Positions 19,477 to 29,876 are shown, counted from the first letter of the stretch. The stretch is DNA of 49,537 nt from an uncultured Clostridia bacterium (GCA_947628155.1 CANQYQ010000003.1:1-49537); one strand, 5' to 3'. The notes: a model not told the origin generated them from the letters alone. Made by a program: numbers and translations.

Positions 19477-20943
19477 ATGAAAAAGTTTATTTGTATTTCG
19501 CTTGCGGCAATGACCGCGGCGGTAATGAGTGCTTCGGCTTTTGCGGACGAGCCGGAGATAAAAGTACCGGATACGGATCCGGTCGTGCAGGGAGATATCA
19601 TGCTTATAAACGGCGAAAATAAGCCTGCGTTTGAAATAGAACGCTGGACGGTTGATGCTGAAACAACAGCCGTAAAGGACGGTGTTATCACCTATAAGAC
19701 AGCCGACGGCGGAGGCGAGGTAAGCATAGAGGACGCGGTGATTCTCGACAGCAAGGGAAATGTAAAAGCCGCTGATGATATAAAGAAGGGCGCGAACCTT
19801 CTGCTTTATATGAGCGGGCCCGCTGAGGCCTCAAATATTACGCCCGGCGTAGTCGTAATAAAGGATGACGAAGGATTTGTAAATGTAGGTCAATTCGCGG
19901 TCAACGAGGAGGGAGTCCTTGTAGATAAGGATAACACGCTCGCGCTTAATCTTGATGAAAATGTGACGATTGAAAGGCTTTCAGATCTTCGCGAGGGAAT
20001 AGCGGTGGACAGATCCGCGCCGACGGCGGAGGAGCTTGACGGAAGATGGCTCATGGTATTTTATGAGGATTCGACAAAAAGTATTCCGGCTCAGACAACC
20101 CCGTCAAAGGTTATCGCGCTTAACGAGGACGCGGTCGTTACCGCTCCCGGACCGGTCATGCAGGAGCAGTTTACTATTGACCACGTAACGGTTGAGGAAA
20201 ATGCGAAACCCGAATTTGACAGCGCGGTTATATTCGACATTAACGGTGACAGAAAGACAAATGCGGATATTAAGCCGGGCGATGTGCTCACGTTATTTAA
20301 CAACAAGGCAAAGACGGCTGTTGAACCCGAATATGTTGTTATCATGGGCGAAGATGAAAATGTAAGCGTTGACGCGGATCTATTTGTAAAATCCACAACA
20401 TTGGGCGATTATGTCGATACGCAGAACAGCTTGGCGCTTACGATAGCGGAGGATACGCCTATCGTTGATGTTGACGGCAAGGCTGTTGAGGACAGAGATC
20501 TTGACAATAAGTACCTTATGGTATTCTATGATAAAATCACAATGAGCATACCGGGAATAACGAATCCTATCAAGGTGATCGTTTTGGGCGATGCTCCCGC
20601 TGACGAACCCGAAGCTACAGAAACTCCGGCGGAAAAGCCGACAATGCAGGTTAATTCGGCGGACATTATGAGCATAGATAATGTTAATTATGTTCCGGTA
20701 AGAAAGTACGCGGAGGGTCTTGGATATAAGGTTGAGTGGTTCGGTGAGACGTACACCGTTCAGATAAGCAATGACGCTGTAAGCGCGAACTTTAAAATAG
20801 ACGAGGATATGTATTACGCAACCGGTGCGGATGCGAAGGCTTTAGGCGCGGCTTCGAAGCTTATAAACGACACTACATATGTTCCGGTTTCATTCTTTGA
20901 GGATATTCTCGGTGTAACGACTGTAATGCCGATCGCGGAATAA
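19477..20943 (+). CDS. Secreted protein with duplicated N-terminal modules and C-terminal copper-amine-oxidase-N-type (stalk) domain
   Basis: Signal peptide; repeated LMVFY(E/D)...SIP..T.P.KVI modules; VNYVPVRKYAEGLGYKVEWFGETYTVQI stalk-domain pattern; start at ATG 19477 after aaaaggag. Confidence 0.82.
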   Translation: MKKFICISLAAMTAAVMSASAFADEPEIKVPDTDPVVQGDIMLINGENKPAFEIERWTVDAETTAVKDGVITYKTADGGGEVSIEDAVILDSKGNVKAADDIKKGANLLLYMSGPAEASNITPGVVVIKDDEGFVNVGQFAVNEEGVLVDKDNTLALNLDENVTIERLSDLREGIAVDRSAPTAEELDGRWLMVFYEDSTKSIPAQTTPSKVIALNEDAVVTAPGPVMQEQFTIDHVTVEENAKPEFDSAVIFDINGDRKTNADIKPGDVLTLFNNKAKTAVEPEYVVIMGEDENVSVDADLFVKSTTLGDYVDTQNSLALTIAEDTPIVDVDGKAVEDRDLDNKYLMVFYDKITMSIPGITNPIKVIVLGDAPADEPEATETPAEKPTMQVNSADIMSIDNVNYVPVRKYAEGLGYKVEWFGETYTVQISNDAVSANFKIDEDMYYATGADAKALGAASKLINDTTYVPVSFFEDILGVTTVMPIAE

Positions 20944-21026
20944 TTAATGAAGCTTGAGGGGGAAAGTTAAAAGGATAACGGTTTTCCTCTTGCATATATA
21001 GTATAGGCAGCAGGTAAAGGCAAGGA

Positions 21027-21056
21027 AAAAGACGGTTTACACCGTCTTTTTCTCTT
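21027..21056. terminator. Rho-independent terminator
   Basis: AAAAAGACGG-TTTACA-CCGTCTTTTT. Confidence 0.85.
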
Positions 21057-21132
21057 TTTGTTATAAAAATCGTTGTGTTTATTTTTGATATATTATAAGA
21101 GTTAAAAAACGTCCCACGTTTTTTAAGTGATT

Positions 21133-22275
21133 TTAATCGTAAAGGTGCTCGAAAATATAAGCGACTTCCATTTTCGACGGTACGCGCGGATTGGTTTTTG
21201 TACAGCTGTCGGATATAGCCTTTTCCGCCATAGAATCGATCGCGTTAAAATATTCGGTTTTATCGATATCGCATTGTGAGATCGTGAGCGGAATATTCAT
21301 TTCCTTACACATAAACTGCATCCAGCCGATAAGAGCTCGTATTGTGGTGATTTCGTTAAAGTTGCTGCAGCCTAAAAGCTTGGCGACATTAACATATTTT
21401 CGTACGCAGGGCGGATATTCCTTCTGCGATTTTGAGTGTATGGAGATACCGGAGTTGTAATCAATTATATGCGGCAGAAGCATAGCGTTCGCGCGTCCGT
21501 GAGGTATATGAAATTTAGCTCCCAAAGCGTGAGCCATGCCGTGGTTCAGACCCAATGACGCGCTGTTGAACGCGAGTCCGGCGAGGCATGACGCGACATG
21601 CATTTTCTGACGCGCGTGTGTATCGTTATTGTCGAGATACGAGCGCAGTAAAAATGTTCCGCATATTTCAATCGCTTTTTCCGCAAGCGCCGCGCTGAAC
21701 TCGTTATTGTTAATGCTCACATACGCCTCGATCGCGTGAGTAAGCACGTCCATACCGGTATCTGCCGTAACCGCCGCCGGAACGCTTTTAACGAGCGCGG
21801 CGTCCAATATTGCCTCTGTGGGGAGCATTGAATCAGATACGAGCGGATATTTTATATCCTTATCCGGGTCGGTCACGACCGCGAATGAGGTTACCTCCGA
21901 GCCTGTACCCGAGGTGGTGGGGATCGCGATCATGGCGGTTGGTTTGTTGGTAGACCGCGCCGTAAATTCACGGATTGCCTTCGCGCTGTCTATCGCGCTT
22001 CCGCCGCCGACCGCGATAACGCAGTCCGGGTCACTTTCAAGCATTGCCTTTACACCGTTCTGTATCTTTTCAAGCGGCGGATCGGGAACGACGTCTGAAA
22101 AAATGTCGTATTCGGTATAGCCTTGCTGAAGCGGCATTGTAATCATTTGAAGCATACCGCTCTTTACAACGAACGGATCTGTTATGATAAGCGCCTTTTT
22201 GTAAGGGATATCCGAAAGCCGCTCAAGGGAATTTTCACCAAAATATATTTTTGTTTTAATATCAAAGCTCTTCAT
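21133..22275 (-). CDS. Iron-containing alcohol dehydrogenase
   Basis: VIAVGGGSAIDSAKAI, IPTTSGTGSEVTSFAVVTD, LNHGMAHALG, HGRANAMLLPHII. Confidence 0.95.
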   Translation of the reverse strand: MKSFDIKTKIYFGENSLERLSDIPYKKALIITDPFVVKSGMLQMITMPLQQGYTEYDIFSDVVPDPPLEKIQNGVKAMLESDPDCVIAVGGGSAIDSAKAIREFTARSTNKPTAMIAIPTTSGTGSEVTSFAVVTDPDKDIKYPLVSDSMLPTEAILDAALVKSVPAAVTADTGMDVLTHAIEAYVSINNNEFSAALAEKAIEICGTFLLRSYLDNNDTHARQKMHVASCLAGLAFNSASLGLNHGMAHALGAKFHIPHGRANAMLLPHIIDYNSGISIHSKSQKEYPPCVRKYVNVAKLLGCSNFNEITTIRALIGWMQFMCKEMNIPLTISQCDIDKTEYFNAIDSMAEKAISDSCTKTNPRVPSKMEVAYIFEHLYD

Positions 22276-22458
22276 GGCATTGCCCCCAAAAAATTTTCTT
22301 TATACCATTATACAATATTTCCGTGGGTATTACAAGAAAAAAATGTATTTCCGCAAAGATTTTTAATAATACGGGATTTACCAAAACGTTGTTTTGTGGT
22401 AGAATAATAAGCAATATAAGGTTTATATTTTTTATGTTAAAAAACGATAAGGAGATCA

Positions 22459-22914
22459 ATGCTTATGGAAAAATATACGATATTGTCGCAGCTTGTGCTT
22501 CCGAATCAGGCGAATCCGAACGGGAATATTCACGGCGGTGAAATTATGAAAATGATGGATTCCGCAGCGGCCGTCGCGGCTGCGCGGTACAGTCGTTCAA
22601 ATGTCGTGACCGCAAGGGTGGATGAAATGAATTTCAGACATCCTATATTTGTCGGGGATTACGTCATGTGCGGCGCTCATGTAATATATACCGGCCATAC
22701 GTCAATGGAGGTTTTTGTCACCGTCGAATCGGAAAATCTTAAAACGGGAAAGCACGCTATAGCTCAAACCGCATTTTTTTCTATGGTCGCTGTGGATGAT
22801 AACGGCGTACCGAATCCCGTTCCTATGATGGAAGAACCCGATGACGCGTATGATAAGAAATTTTATATCGAAGCGAAAAAAAGATATGAACAGCGTAAAG
22901 AGCGCGGGCATTGA
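22459..22914 (+). CDS. Acyl-CoA thioesterase (hotdog fold)
   Basis: LVLPNQANPNGNIHGGEIMKMMDSAAAVAAARY family signature. Confidence 0.92.
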   Translation: MLMEKYTILSQLVLPNQANPNGNIHGGEIMKMMDSAAAVAAARYSRSNVVTARVDEMNFRHPIFVGDYVMCGAHVIYTGHTSMEVFVTVESENLKTGKHAIAQTAFFSMVAVDDNGVPNPVPMMEEPDDAYDKKFYIEAKKRYEQRKERGH

Positions 22915-22959
22915 ATGCCCGCGTCTCCATGCGGATAAATATCCGAATATCTATGTACC

Positions 22960-24018
22960 CTAACCTGCGATACTGTCATATATATCCTCTACATACCTGT
23001 CATATATTGTTTCATACGTTTTATCATAATGAAATTCGAATCCGCGTATAATGGAACTATCGACATGGAAATATGCGTAATGGCAGTATCCGCTTGAATC
23101 ATTCGTACTCAAAGCGCACCAGTTATTGCCGCTGTTTTCGTAATCCACATATCCGGGATAATCGGATTTAAAATTACTTAAAATATTCGCGATAGATAAA
23201 TTTGAAGAATTTGCTTTCGCGCATATTTTAAGCCGCGCCGTTCCGTCCGGAGCTTTTACGGAATATCTTACGAACGAATCACTGTCGTTATACTCTTCAA
23301 AATGAGAGGGATAATAACATGAAAATCCGAAGTAAGAATCATGATAGATACTGTAAGACGGATCATATACAGCGCCTTTTGAAGATGTATTTGTATTATT
23401 TGACGAGGTTCCTCCGGTATAATTACCGCTGTATGATTGCTGTGTATTTACGGGCGGTGTTTTTGACAAATATGATTGTAGTGTATATCCGGTCTCTCCA
23501 TCGTAAACAATTTTCGCAAACCCGTCCTGAGCAGTCTCCGCAAAGCTTACCGGCGCGCCTAAGGGTATGGTTTTTAAAACAGTCGCGGTGTTTGACGGCG
23601 CGCTGCGCAGCGGTATTGTCTGCTTACAGTTTGCGACATAATATGTTTCCATTATCGCATTATTCTGATTTGCGGCGGCCGCGGTCTGAGCCGCGCCGGT
23701 GTCCGGAGTCGGGGAGGCTGCCGCGGATGACGTTAATATATTATTACCACTGTAGTTGGAAATGGTGTATATAAATATTCCTACCGCCGCCGCCGCGAAC
23801 ACGATAGATAATATTACCGCCAGTATCATGCCTTTATGACCCGGTTCTTTTTTATTGTTCCTGTATATATCGGCAACACTCTTGTTCCACTCCTCATTTT
23901 CCGGAACAATGCTTTGCTGTACGTATTCCTTTTGAGTATTGTTGGTTACCGGCATACAGCAATTTTCACAAAATTGCGCATCGTCCGGTATATAAACCCC
24001 ACAATGTTTGCATATCAT
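22960..24018 (-). CDS. Zinc-ribbon, single-TM protein with SH3b-like domain
   Basis: MICKHCGVYIPDDAQFCENC zinc ribbon; hydrophobic TM MILAVILSIVFAAAAVGIFIYTI; IPLRSAPSNTATVLKTIPLGAPVSFAE SH3b pattern. Confidence 0.82.
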   Translation of the reverse strand: MICKHCGVYIPDDAQFCENCCMPVTNNTQKEYVQQSIVPENEEWNKSVADIYRNNKKEPGHKGMILAVILSIVFAAAAVGIFIYTISNYSGNNILTSSAAASPTPDTGAAQTAAAANQNNAIMETYYVANCKQTIPLRSAPSNTATVLKTIPLGAPVSFAETAQDGFAKIVYDGETGYTLQSYLSKTPPVNTQQSYSGNYTGGTSSNNTNTSSKGAVYDPSYSIYHDSYFGFSCYYPSHFEEYNDSDSFVRYSVKAPDGTARLKICAKANSSNLSIANILSNFKSDYPGYVDYENSGNNWCALSTNDSSGYCHYAYFHVDSSIIRGFEFHYDKTYETIYDRYVEDIYDSIAG

Positions 24019-24338
24019 AGCTTTTCTCCTTATATTTTTAGGTTGCTTAATATCCGCTGGCTTGTCCGATTTTATATATTATTTACATTTTCATAAATAT
24101 ATCTCATAATAAATATAACATATATCGACCGTTAAGTCAATGATATACGGTTTTATTTTACAATAAAAGGAATATAATTACAGATTTATGTAAAATGCAC
24201 AAAATCAATTGATTATTTTATATGATAAAAAGAATAAAAAAATCTTCGTCATTATTGTAAAAGGGCGATATTTATGATAAAATGATTTTGACGGTGATAA
24301 ATTCGCAAAATGATATATGGAACAAGGAGATGATAATA

Positions 24339-26024
24339 ATGAATTTTTGTACAAAATGCGGAAACGCGCTTGCCGCCGGAGAATCCTTTTGCACGAAATG
24401 CGGCGCGCCGTTTTCAAGTGCCGGTAACGGTATAATGGGCCCGTCTGCCGGACTGCCGTATACACCCGGCCCGGTGAAAAAAAGGGGACATAAAAAAATA
24501 ATCATACCGCTGGTGGTTTTAATTGTTTTGGCGCTGGGTGCGGGTACTGTATTTGGATTCCCGTATGTTAAAACCGCTGTGACAAAGATGATAATGCCGC
24601 CGGAAAAGTATTTCAATAATGTTGTTGATAATAGTATTAATAATTTTTCAAAAAGAATTTCGGCGTTTACCGAGAACGTAAAGGAAAGAAATGCGCCAAA
24701 TCAGAGCTTTACAAATTCGATTGACATTTCTCTCGGTGATCAGTTTGTGAGCTATATCGATGATCTTATGGACTTGGATCTGGCCTCCGAAAGAGAATAT
24801 ATTGACTGGATAAAAAGCATACGGATCGATGCGACTCAGAATATCGACGATTCAAACTTAGATTTAAAAACTATGCTGTCTATCAATAACAGTAATATTA
24901 TGTCCTGCAACAGTCTGATGAATTTTGACAGCGGGAATGTATATTTTACCATTCCCGATATAAATCCTACAGCGTTAATGGTAAATTTAAATGATGAGGG
25001 AATTTATGATGATGATTTTAGTATAGATAAATATTATAAAATGTTTAATTCAATTCCCGATAAGGATGTTGTCGAAGATTTAATTCATGATTATGTTATG
25101 ACGGCCGTGGATGAAATACAGGTTGTTGATAAGCAGCGCGAGGATATCAGCGTGGGAACAAAAACGCAGAGCTGTACCGCGCTTACCGCGCAAATAGATA
25201 CGCAAACGTATCAGAATATGATAAGAGCGGTCCTGAGCAAAGCAAAGGACGACGCCGTATTGATGAATGTAATACAATCGTTCGCCTATCAGCTGGGTAT
25301 TGATCAACATGAGGTATACAACGAATTTGTTTCCGGAATAGATGATATCCTTCAAAATGAAATAGATTACTATACTGTGGACGGAACTGCTGCCGTAAAG
25401 CTGTTGGTTAACGGCAAGGGCGGCTTGGTAGGTGTGATCATAAACGAAGGAACCGATCAATTTAAATTTGTTAATATAGTTGACAAAACCGCTAACGAGG
25501 CTGAATTGTCAATGCAGATCGACGGCGAGTCCTTGGCGGTCAACGGCGGCGGAGGACTTAAAGGTACAAAATATGACGGCAAATACACCTTAAGCTATAA
25601 TAACGGGGATGTAATATCGTTTAGCGTATCGGATGTAAACGCGCTTAAATTAAAGGATGGCTATTTTGAAGGTACGATAATGATAGATGCCGGTGCATAT
25701 GCGAAGAATGAGCTGAGCTCTGACGATTTGGGAATGCTCGCGGATTCTCAGTTGAGATATACGATTTCCGAATCAAGCAAGGATAAAACCGATGGGTCCA
25801 TAGCTTTGGTTTATAACGGCAGTGATATAATTACCTTTAACACGAGTCTTGAAAAAACCGCGGGATGTACTGTTGACCCGATCCCGGCAAGTTACATACC
25901 CTGTGACGATGATAGTGCTGTTGAATCCTGGTACATGAGCGGCAATTATAATGTTCTGCTTGATAATCTTGAGGCGGCCGGCGCAAACGGCAACTGGTTT
26001 GCACCGCTGCGCAGCGGGTTATGA
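24339..26024 (+). CDS. Zinc-ribbon, single-TM protein of unknown function
   Basis: MNFCTKCGNALAAGESFCTKCGAPF zinc ribbon followed by TM IIIPLVVLIVLALGAGTVFGF and a large extracytoplasmic region. Confidence 0.8.
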   Translation: MNFCTKCGNALAAGESFCTKCGAPFSSAGNGIMGPSAGLPYTPGPVKKRGHKKIIIPLVVLIVLALGAGTVFGFPYVKTAVTKMIMPPEKYFNNVVDNSINNFSKRISAFTENVKERNAPNQSFTNSIDISLGDQFVSYIDDLMDLDLASEREYIDWIKSIRIDATQNIDDSNLDLKTMLSINNSNIMSCNSLMNFDSGNVYFTIPDINPTALMVNLNDEGIYDDDFSIDKYYKMFNSIPDKDVVEDLIHDYVMTAVDEIQVVDKQREDISVGTKTQSCTALTAQIDTQTYQNMIRAVLSKAKDDAVLMNVIQSFAYQLGIDQHEVYNEFVSGIDDILQNEIDYYTVDGTAAVKLLVNGKGGLVGVIINEGTDQFKFVNIVDKTANEAELSMQIDGESLAVNGGGGLKGTKYDGKYTLSYNNGDVISFSVSDVNALKLKDGYFEGTIMIDAGAYAKNELSSDDLGMLADSQLRYTISESSKDKTDGSIALVYNGSDIITFNTSLEKTAGCTVDPIPASYIPCDDDSAVESWYMSGNYNVLLDNLEAAGANGNWFAPLRSGL

Positions 26025-26041
26025 TAATTATTCTTAAATAT

Positions 26042-26067
26042 AAAAAGACCGTTAACGGTCTTTTTAT
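26042..26067 (+). terminator. Rho-independent terminator
   Basis: AAAAAGACCGTTAACGGTCTTTTT. Confidence 0.85.
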
Positions 26068-26183
26068 ATTTAGAGACAATAACTTGACTTTAAGAAAAAA
26101 CTTTTGTATACTAAAGTAACACTTTACGGATATAAGCATAGACTAATATAAAATGTATCGGAGTGATTTATTTGGACAGTAAG
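26059..26183 (+). repeat. 125-bp direct repeat, copy 1 (CDF promoter, leader and first four codons)
   Basis: Identical to 26913-27037 except one mismatch (26072 a / 26926 g); offset 854 bp. Confidence 0.95.
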
Positions 26184-26334
26184 TTCCTCTAAATCACATA
26201 CTTTACCACAGTTGCTGCTGCAATAAATACAACGCTTGTTACATTACAGTGTTAATTCTAAAAATAGATTTCCCAGCGGTAATTTATCTATGATTGACGC
26301 CCTGTATTCTGATAACTGCCGTAAATGCTCTTTT

Positions 26335-26715
26335 TTACTGATTGCTTATATATTTTTTATATTGTTTGTGAGCCTTATAAAATTCCCTGACTGCACATAT
26401 TCCAAATATCAACCCCAAATATCCGACAGGTTTCTCATATTGCACGGTCATTATTATGAAGTTAAATGCCCCGTATATCAAAAACAGTATTGCACAAATT
26501 CTGCTTTTTCCTATATGTATCCCCAAAGAAAATCCTGCAATCATGATCACATCAATAATTCCGGCCGGGTTCATGAATATAGAGATAATCAAGTTGATAG
26601 CTGCTAATACATATCCTATTATTCCAACGCTATTTATTTCCTTTTTTATTTTTGGATCTACAATTTCATTAACAAATTTTCTGAATGAAACTTGAGTATT
26701 GTCCACTTTAATCAT
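26335..26715 (-). CDS. Small membrane protein of unknown function
   Basis: 126 aa, several hydrophobic segments; SD-like taggagg immediately upstream (a GTG start at codon 4 is better spaced). Confidence 0.65.
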   Translation of the reverse strand: MIKVDNTQVSFRKFVNEIVDPKIKKEINSVGIIGYVLAAINLIISIFMNPAGIIDVIMIAGFSLGIHIGKSRICAILFLIYGAFNFIIMTVQYEKPVGYLGLIFGICAVREFYKAHKQYKKYISNQ

Positions 26716-26912
26716 TCCTCCTACCTGATTTCAAAAGTATTCTTTGGCCATTACCGGATAAAACCTATCACCGCTCTTTAAAGCCACAGACTACAAATAG
26801 AAAATTCTACCATTATTTATAAGATTTTACAATACAATGTTTAACATTTTATATAATCTAAATATATAATAACATATATTTTTGAAAATGCAATACTTAT
26901 TATAAAATATTT

Positions 26913-27037
26913 TCTTTTTATATTTGGAGACAATAACTTGACTTTAAGAAAAAACTTTTGTATACTAAAGTAACACTTTACGGATATAAGCATAGACTAA
27001 TATAAAATGTATCGGAGTGATTTATTTGGACAGTAAG
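26913..27037 (+). repeat. 125-bp direct repeat, copy 2 (native 5' region of the CDF gene)
   Basis: Matches 26059-26183; contains TTGACT-17 nt-TATACT (26938-26966) and TAAAGT-AAC-ACTTTA dyad. Confidence 0.95.
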
Positions 27038-27925
27038 AAGGATATTACAAACCGAATCTCGGTTATAAGTATAGTAATAAACGTAATATTGTCGGTATTA
27101 AAATTCGCGGCGGGAATCTTTGCGCATTCGAGCGCGATGATTTCGGACTCCGTGCATTCGCTGTCGGATGTATTAAGTACGTTTGCCGTCATAGCGGGTG
27201 TGAATTTATCGGAAAAGCGCAGTGACAGTGACCACCCGTACGGGCATGAGCGGCTTGAAAGTATATTTTCGATAATTTTAGCCGGTATGCTGTTCGCGAC
27301 GGGTATAGGAATAGGCTATGCGGGAGTAAAGGGTATAATTTTCGGTACATACAGCGAACCCGGAATGTTTGCGCTTATCGCCGCGGCGGCATCGATCGTG
27401 ATCAAGGAATTGATGTACAGGTATACTATGGCCGCGGCAAAAAAGGTTAATTCCACCGCGCTTAAAGCCGACGCGTGGCACCATCGTTCCGACGCGCTTT
27501 CGTCGGTAGGCGCGTTTATAGGCATCATTGGCGCGATGCTCGGGTTCCCCGTATGCGACCCGATTGCGAGTGTCATAATATGCTTCTTTATTTTAAAAGC
27601 GGCGTGGGATATTTTCGCGGAGGCGGCGAATCAGCTTGTTGACCGCGCGTGCGATGAAGAAACGCAGGAGCGTCTTCGCCGGGTGGTAGAATGTCAGGAC
27701 GGCGTTTTGTGCGTGGATTTACTGCGAACGAGGCTGTTCGGTTCGCGTATGTATGTCGATGTTGAAATAGGCGCGGACGGTATGCTCCCGCTTTATAAGT
27801 CGCATGAGATAGCCGAACGGGTGCATAATGAGATCGAACGCGAATTTCCTGATGTAAAGCATTGCATGGTTCATGTGAATCCAAAAAGCATTGATGATTT
27901 TACGGAAAATAATGAGAATTATTGA
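27026..27925 (+). CDS. Cation diffusion facilitator family transporter
   Basis: AHSSAMISDSVHSLSDVLSTF, HPYGHERLESI, ADAWHHRSDALSSVGAFIG; probable TTG start at 27026 (GTG 27017 also possible). Confidence 0.95.
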   Translation: MDSKKDITNRISVISIVINVILSVLKFAAGIFAHSSAMISDSVHSLSDVLSTFAVIAGVNLSEKRSDSDHPYGHERLESIFSIILAGMLFATGIGIGYAGVKGIIFGTYSEPGMFALIAAAASIVIKELMYRYTMAAAKKVNSTALKADAWHHRSDALSSVGAFIGIIGAMLGFPVCDPIASVIICFFILKAAWDIFAEAANQLVDRACDEETQERLRRVVECQDGVLCVDLLRTRLFGSRMYVDVEIGADGMLPLYKSHEIAERVHNEIEREFPDVKHCMVHVNPKSIDDFTENNENY

Positions 27926-27926
27926 A

Positions 27927-27956
27927 AAAAAGACGGGCAGAGCCCGTCTTTTTAAT
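27927..27956. terminator. Bidirectional terminator
   Basis: AAAGACGGGC-AGA-GCCCGTCTTTTT. Confidence 0.85.
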
Positions 27957-28981
27957 CATTCACCAAAGCCGTCAGGATGCGTTGACTGCCAGCGCCATGA
28001 ATCGGCGCACATTTCCGCGATCCCGCGCTTCGCCTCCCATTCAAGCTCATGCTTAGCCTTTGTCGGGTCGGCATAGCATTCGGCGATATCGCCGGGACGG
28101 CGGTCCTCAATAACATAGGGCAAATCCTTACCGCATGCGTCGGAAAATGCCTTGATGATCTGCAATACACTGTATCCGTTGCCCGTGCCGAGATTATAAA
28201 TATGCACGCCCGCCTTATCCGAACAGTGCTCTATCGCCTTAACATGGCCCACAGCGAGATCCACCACATGTATATAGTCGCGTACGCCTGTGCCGTCCGG
28301 AGTCGGATAGTCATTGCCGAATACGTGGACTTTTTCCAGCTTCCCAACCGCGACCTGTGCGACATACGGAAGCAGATTGTTCGGGATCCCCTTGGGGTCT
28401 TCACCCATTTTTCCGCTTTCATGCGCGCCTATGGGATTAAAATACCGCAGCAGCGTAACGCTGAGCTTCGGATTTGCCTTTTGCGCGTCCGTCATTATGC
28501 GCTCAATAAACAGTTTTGTCGTACCGTATGGATTTGTCGTTAAAATCTTGTCGCCCTTATTGTCGCTTTCAAGAATAGGAACGCGCTCGGGGTCGCCGTA
28601 TACAGTCGCGGAGGATGAGAAAACTATGTTATTACAGTCATATTTTTCCATTGCCTCCATCAAATGCAGCGTACCCGTGATATTATTGTCATAATACCTG
28701 AGCGGTATCTTTGTCGATTCCCCGACTGCCTTTAAGCCGGCGAAATGAATTACCGCGTCTATTTTATTTTCCTCGAATACCTTTTCCGTCGCTTCAAGAT
28801 CGAGCAGGTCAACCTTGTAAAACGGGAAATCCTTGCCTGTCAGCTCCTTTACCGCGTCAAGACATTTTTCCGACGCATTGTAGAGATTGTCAAGCACCAC
28901 AATATCATAGCCGGCGTTTAAAAGCTCCACGCAGGTGTGGCTGCCTATGTAGCCCGCGCCGCCGGTAACAAGTATTTTCAT
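27956..28981 (-). CDS. galE: UDP-glucose 4-epimerase
   Basis: [50 protein letters not shown]. Confidence 0.97.
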   Translation of the reverse strand: MKILVTGGAGYIGSHTCVELLNAGYDIVVLDNLYNASEKCLDAVKELTGKDFPFYKVDLLDLEATEKVFEENKIDAVIHFAGLKAVGESTKIPLRYYDNNITGTLHLMEAMEKYDCNNIVFSSSATVYGDPERVPILESDNKGDKILTTNPYGTTKLFIERIMTDAQKANPKLSVTLLRYFNPIGAHESGKMGEDPKGIPNNLLPYVAQVAVGKLEKVHVFGNDYPTPDGTGVRDYIHVVDLAVGHVKAIEHCSDKAGVHIYNLGTGNGYSVLQIIKAFSDACGKDLPYVIEDRRPGDIAECYADPTKAKHELEWEAKRGIAEMCADSWRWQSTHPDGFGE

Positions 28982-29045
28982 ATATTTTTCCTCCCCGGTT
29001 TTCTTTTAATTATATACCATATTATGTTTTTTTGCAATACGAAAA

Positions 29046-29807
29046 TCAGATTTTATCCTTTAATACCGGAAATTCGGCGCGGTATTTTTTCGTTTCGGAT
29101 AAATCGATATCGATTTCGGAATATTCGCGGTTTGTTTCAAGCAGGATTTGTCCGTTTGCGGCTATAGCATACGATATCCCCGCGTATTCCGTGCCGTTAT
29201 CCGTACCGCGCGAGCAGCATGATAAGCACACCGCCTGATTTTCGATTGCTCTCGCGCGGTTCAGTATCCTCCAATGCTCGATACGGCTTTTGGGCCAAGC
29301 GGAGCAGTTTAGAAATATCTCCGCTCCCATATCGGCCATCGCGCGGTATTGTTCCGGAAAACGCAGGTCATAGCATATGGAAAACCCGATTTTCCCGAAC
29401 TCCGTATCGCACACGGAATAATTTTTACTTGGCGTTACGGCGTTCTTTTCACCGCCGAACAAATGCGTTTTGGAATATTTCCCCGCCGTTTCACCGCGCC
29501 GGTCAAGCAAAAACGCGGTATTATACAGTCTGCCGTTTCGTTTTTCCGCTATACTGCCGGTAAATATATACGCGTTTTGTTCGCGGGCAATCGTGCGCAG
29601 CGCGGATATTGTTTCGCCGTCCTCCGTTTCCGCCGCCGCGTCATAGTCACCGAACGCGAAAAACCCGACATTCCATAGCTCGGGCAGCATATAAAGATCC
29701 GCGCCGGGATGATTCGCGATTATAGCGCGTACGCGCTCAAGGCGCTCCGATTTTTTTTCGCCGTCCCGATTTTCGAGGCTTATTATACCTGTTTTCATTT
29801 TAGTCAC
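29046..29807 (-). CDS. Carbon-nitrogen hydrolase (nitrilase superfamily)
   Basis: LPELW, YSKTHLFGGE, GFSICYDLRFPEQYRAMADMGAEI catalytic motifs. Confidence 0.93.
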   Translation of the reverse strand: MTKMKTGIISLENRDGEKKSERLERVRAIIANHPGADLYMLPELWNVGFFAFGDYDAAAETEDGETISALRTIAREQNAYIFTGSIAEKRNGRLYNTAFLLDRRGETAGKYSKTHLFGGEKNAVTPSKNYSVCDTEFGKIGFSICYDLRFPEQYRAMADMGAEIFLNCSAWPKSRIEHWRILNRARAIENQAVCLSCCSRGTDNGTEYAGISYAIAANGQILLETNREYSEIDIDLSETKKYRAEFPVLKDKI

Positions 29808-29876
29808 CTCTTTTAATTATTATATCACATATTATGGGAATAATAAAGGAAAATTTATATATCCGCTTGCAAACCC

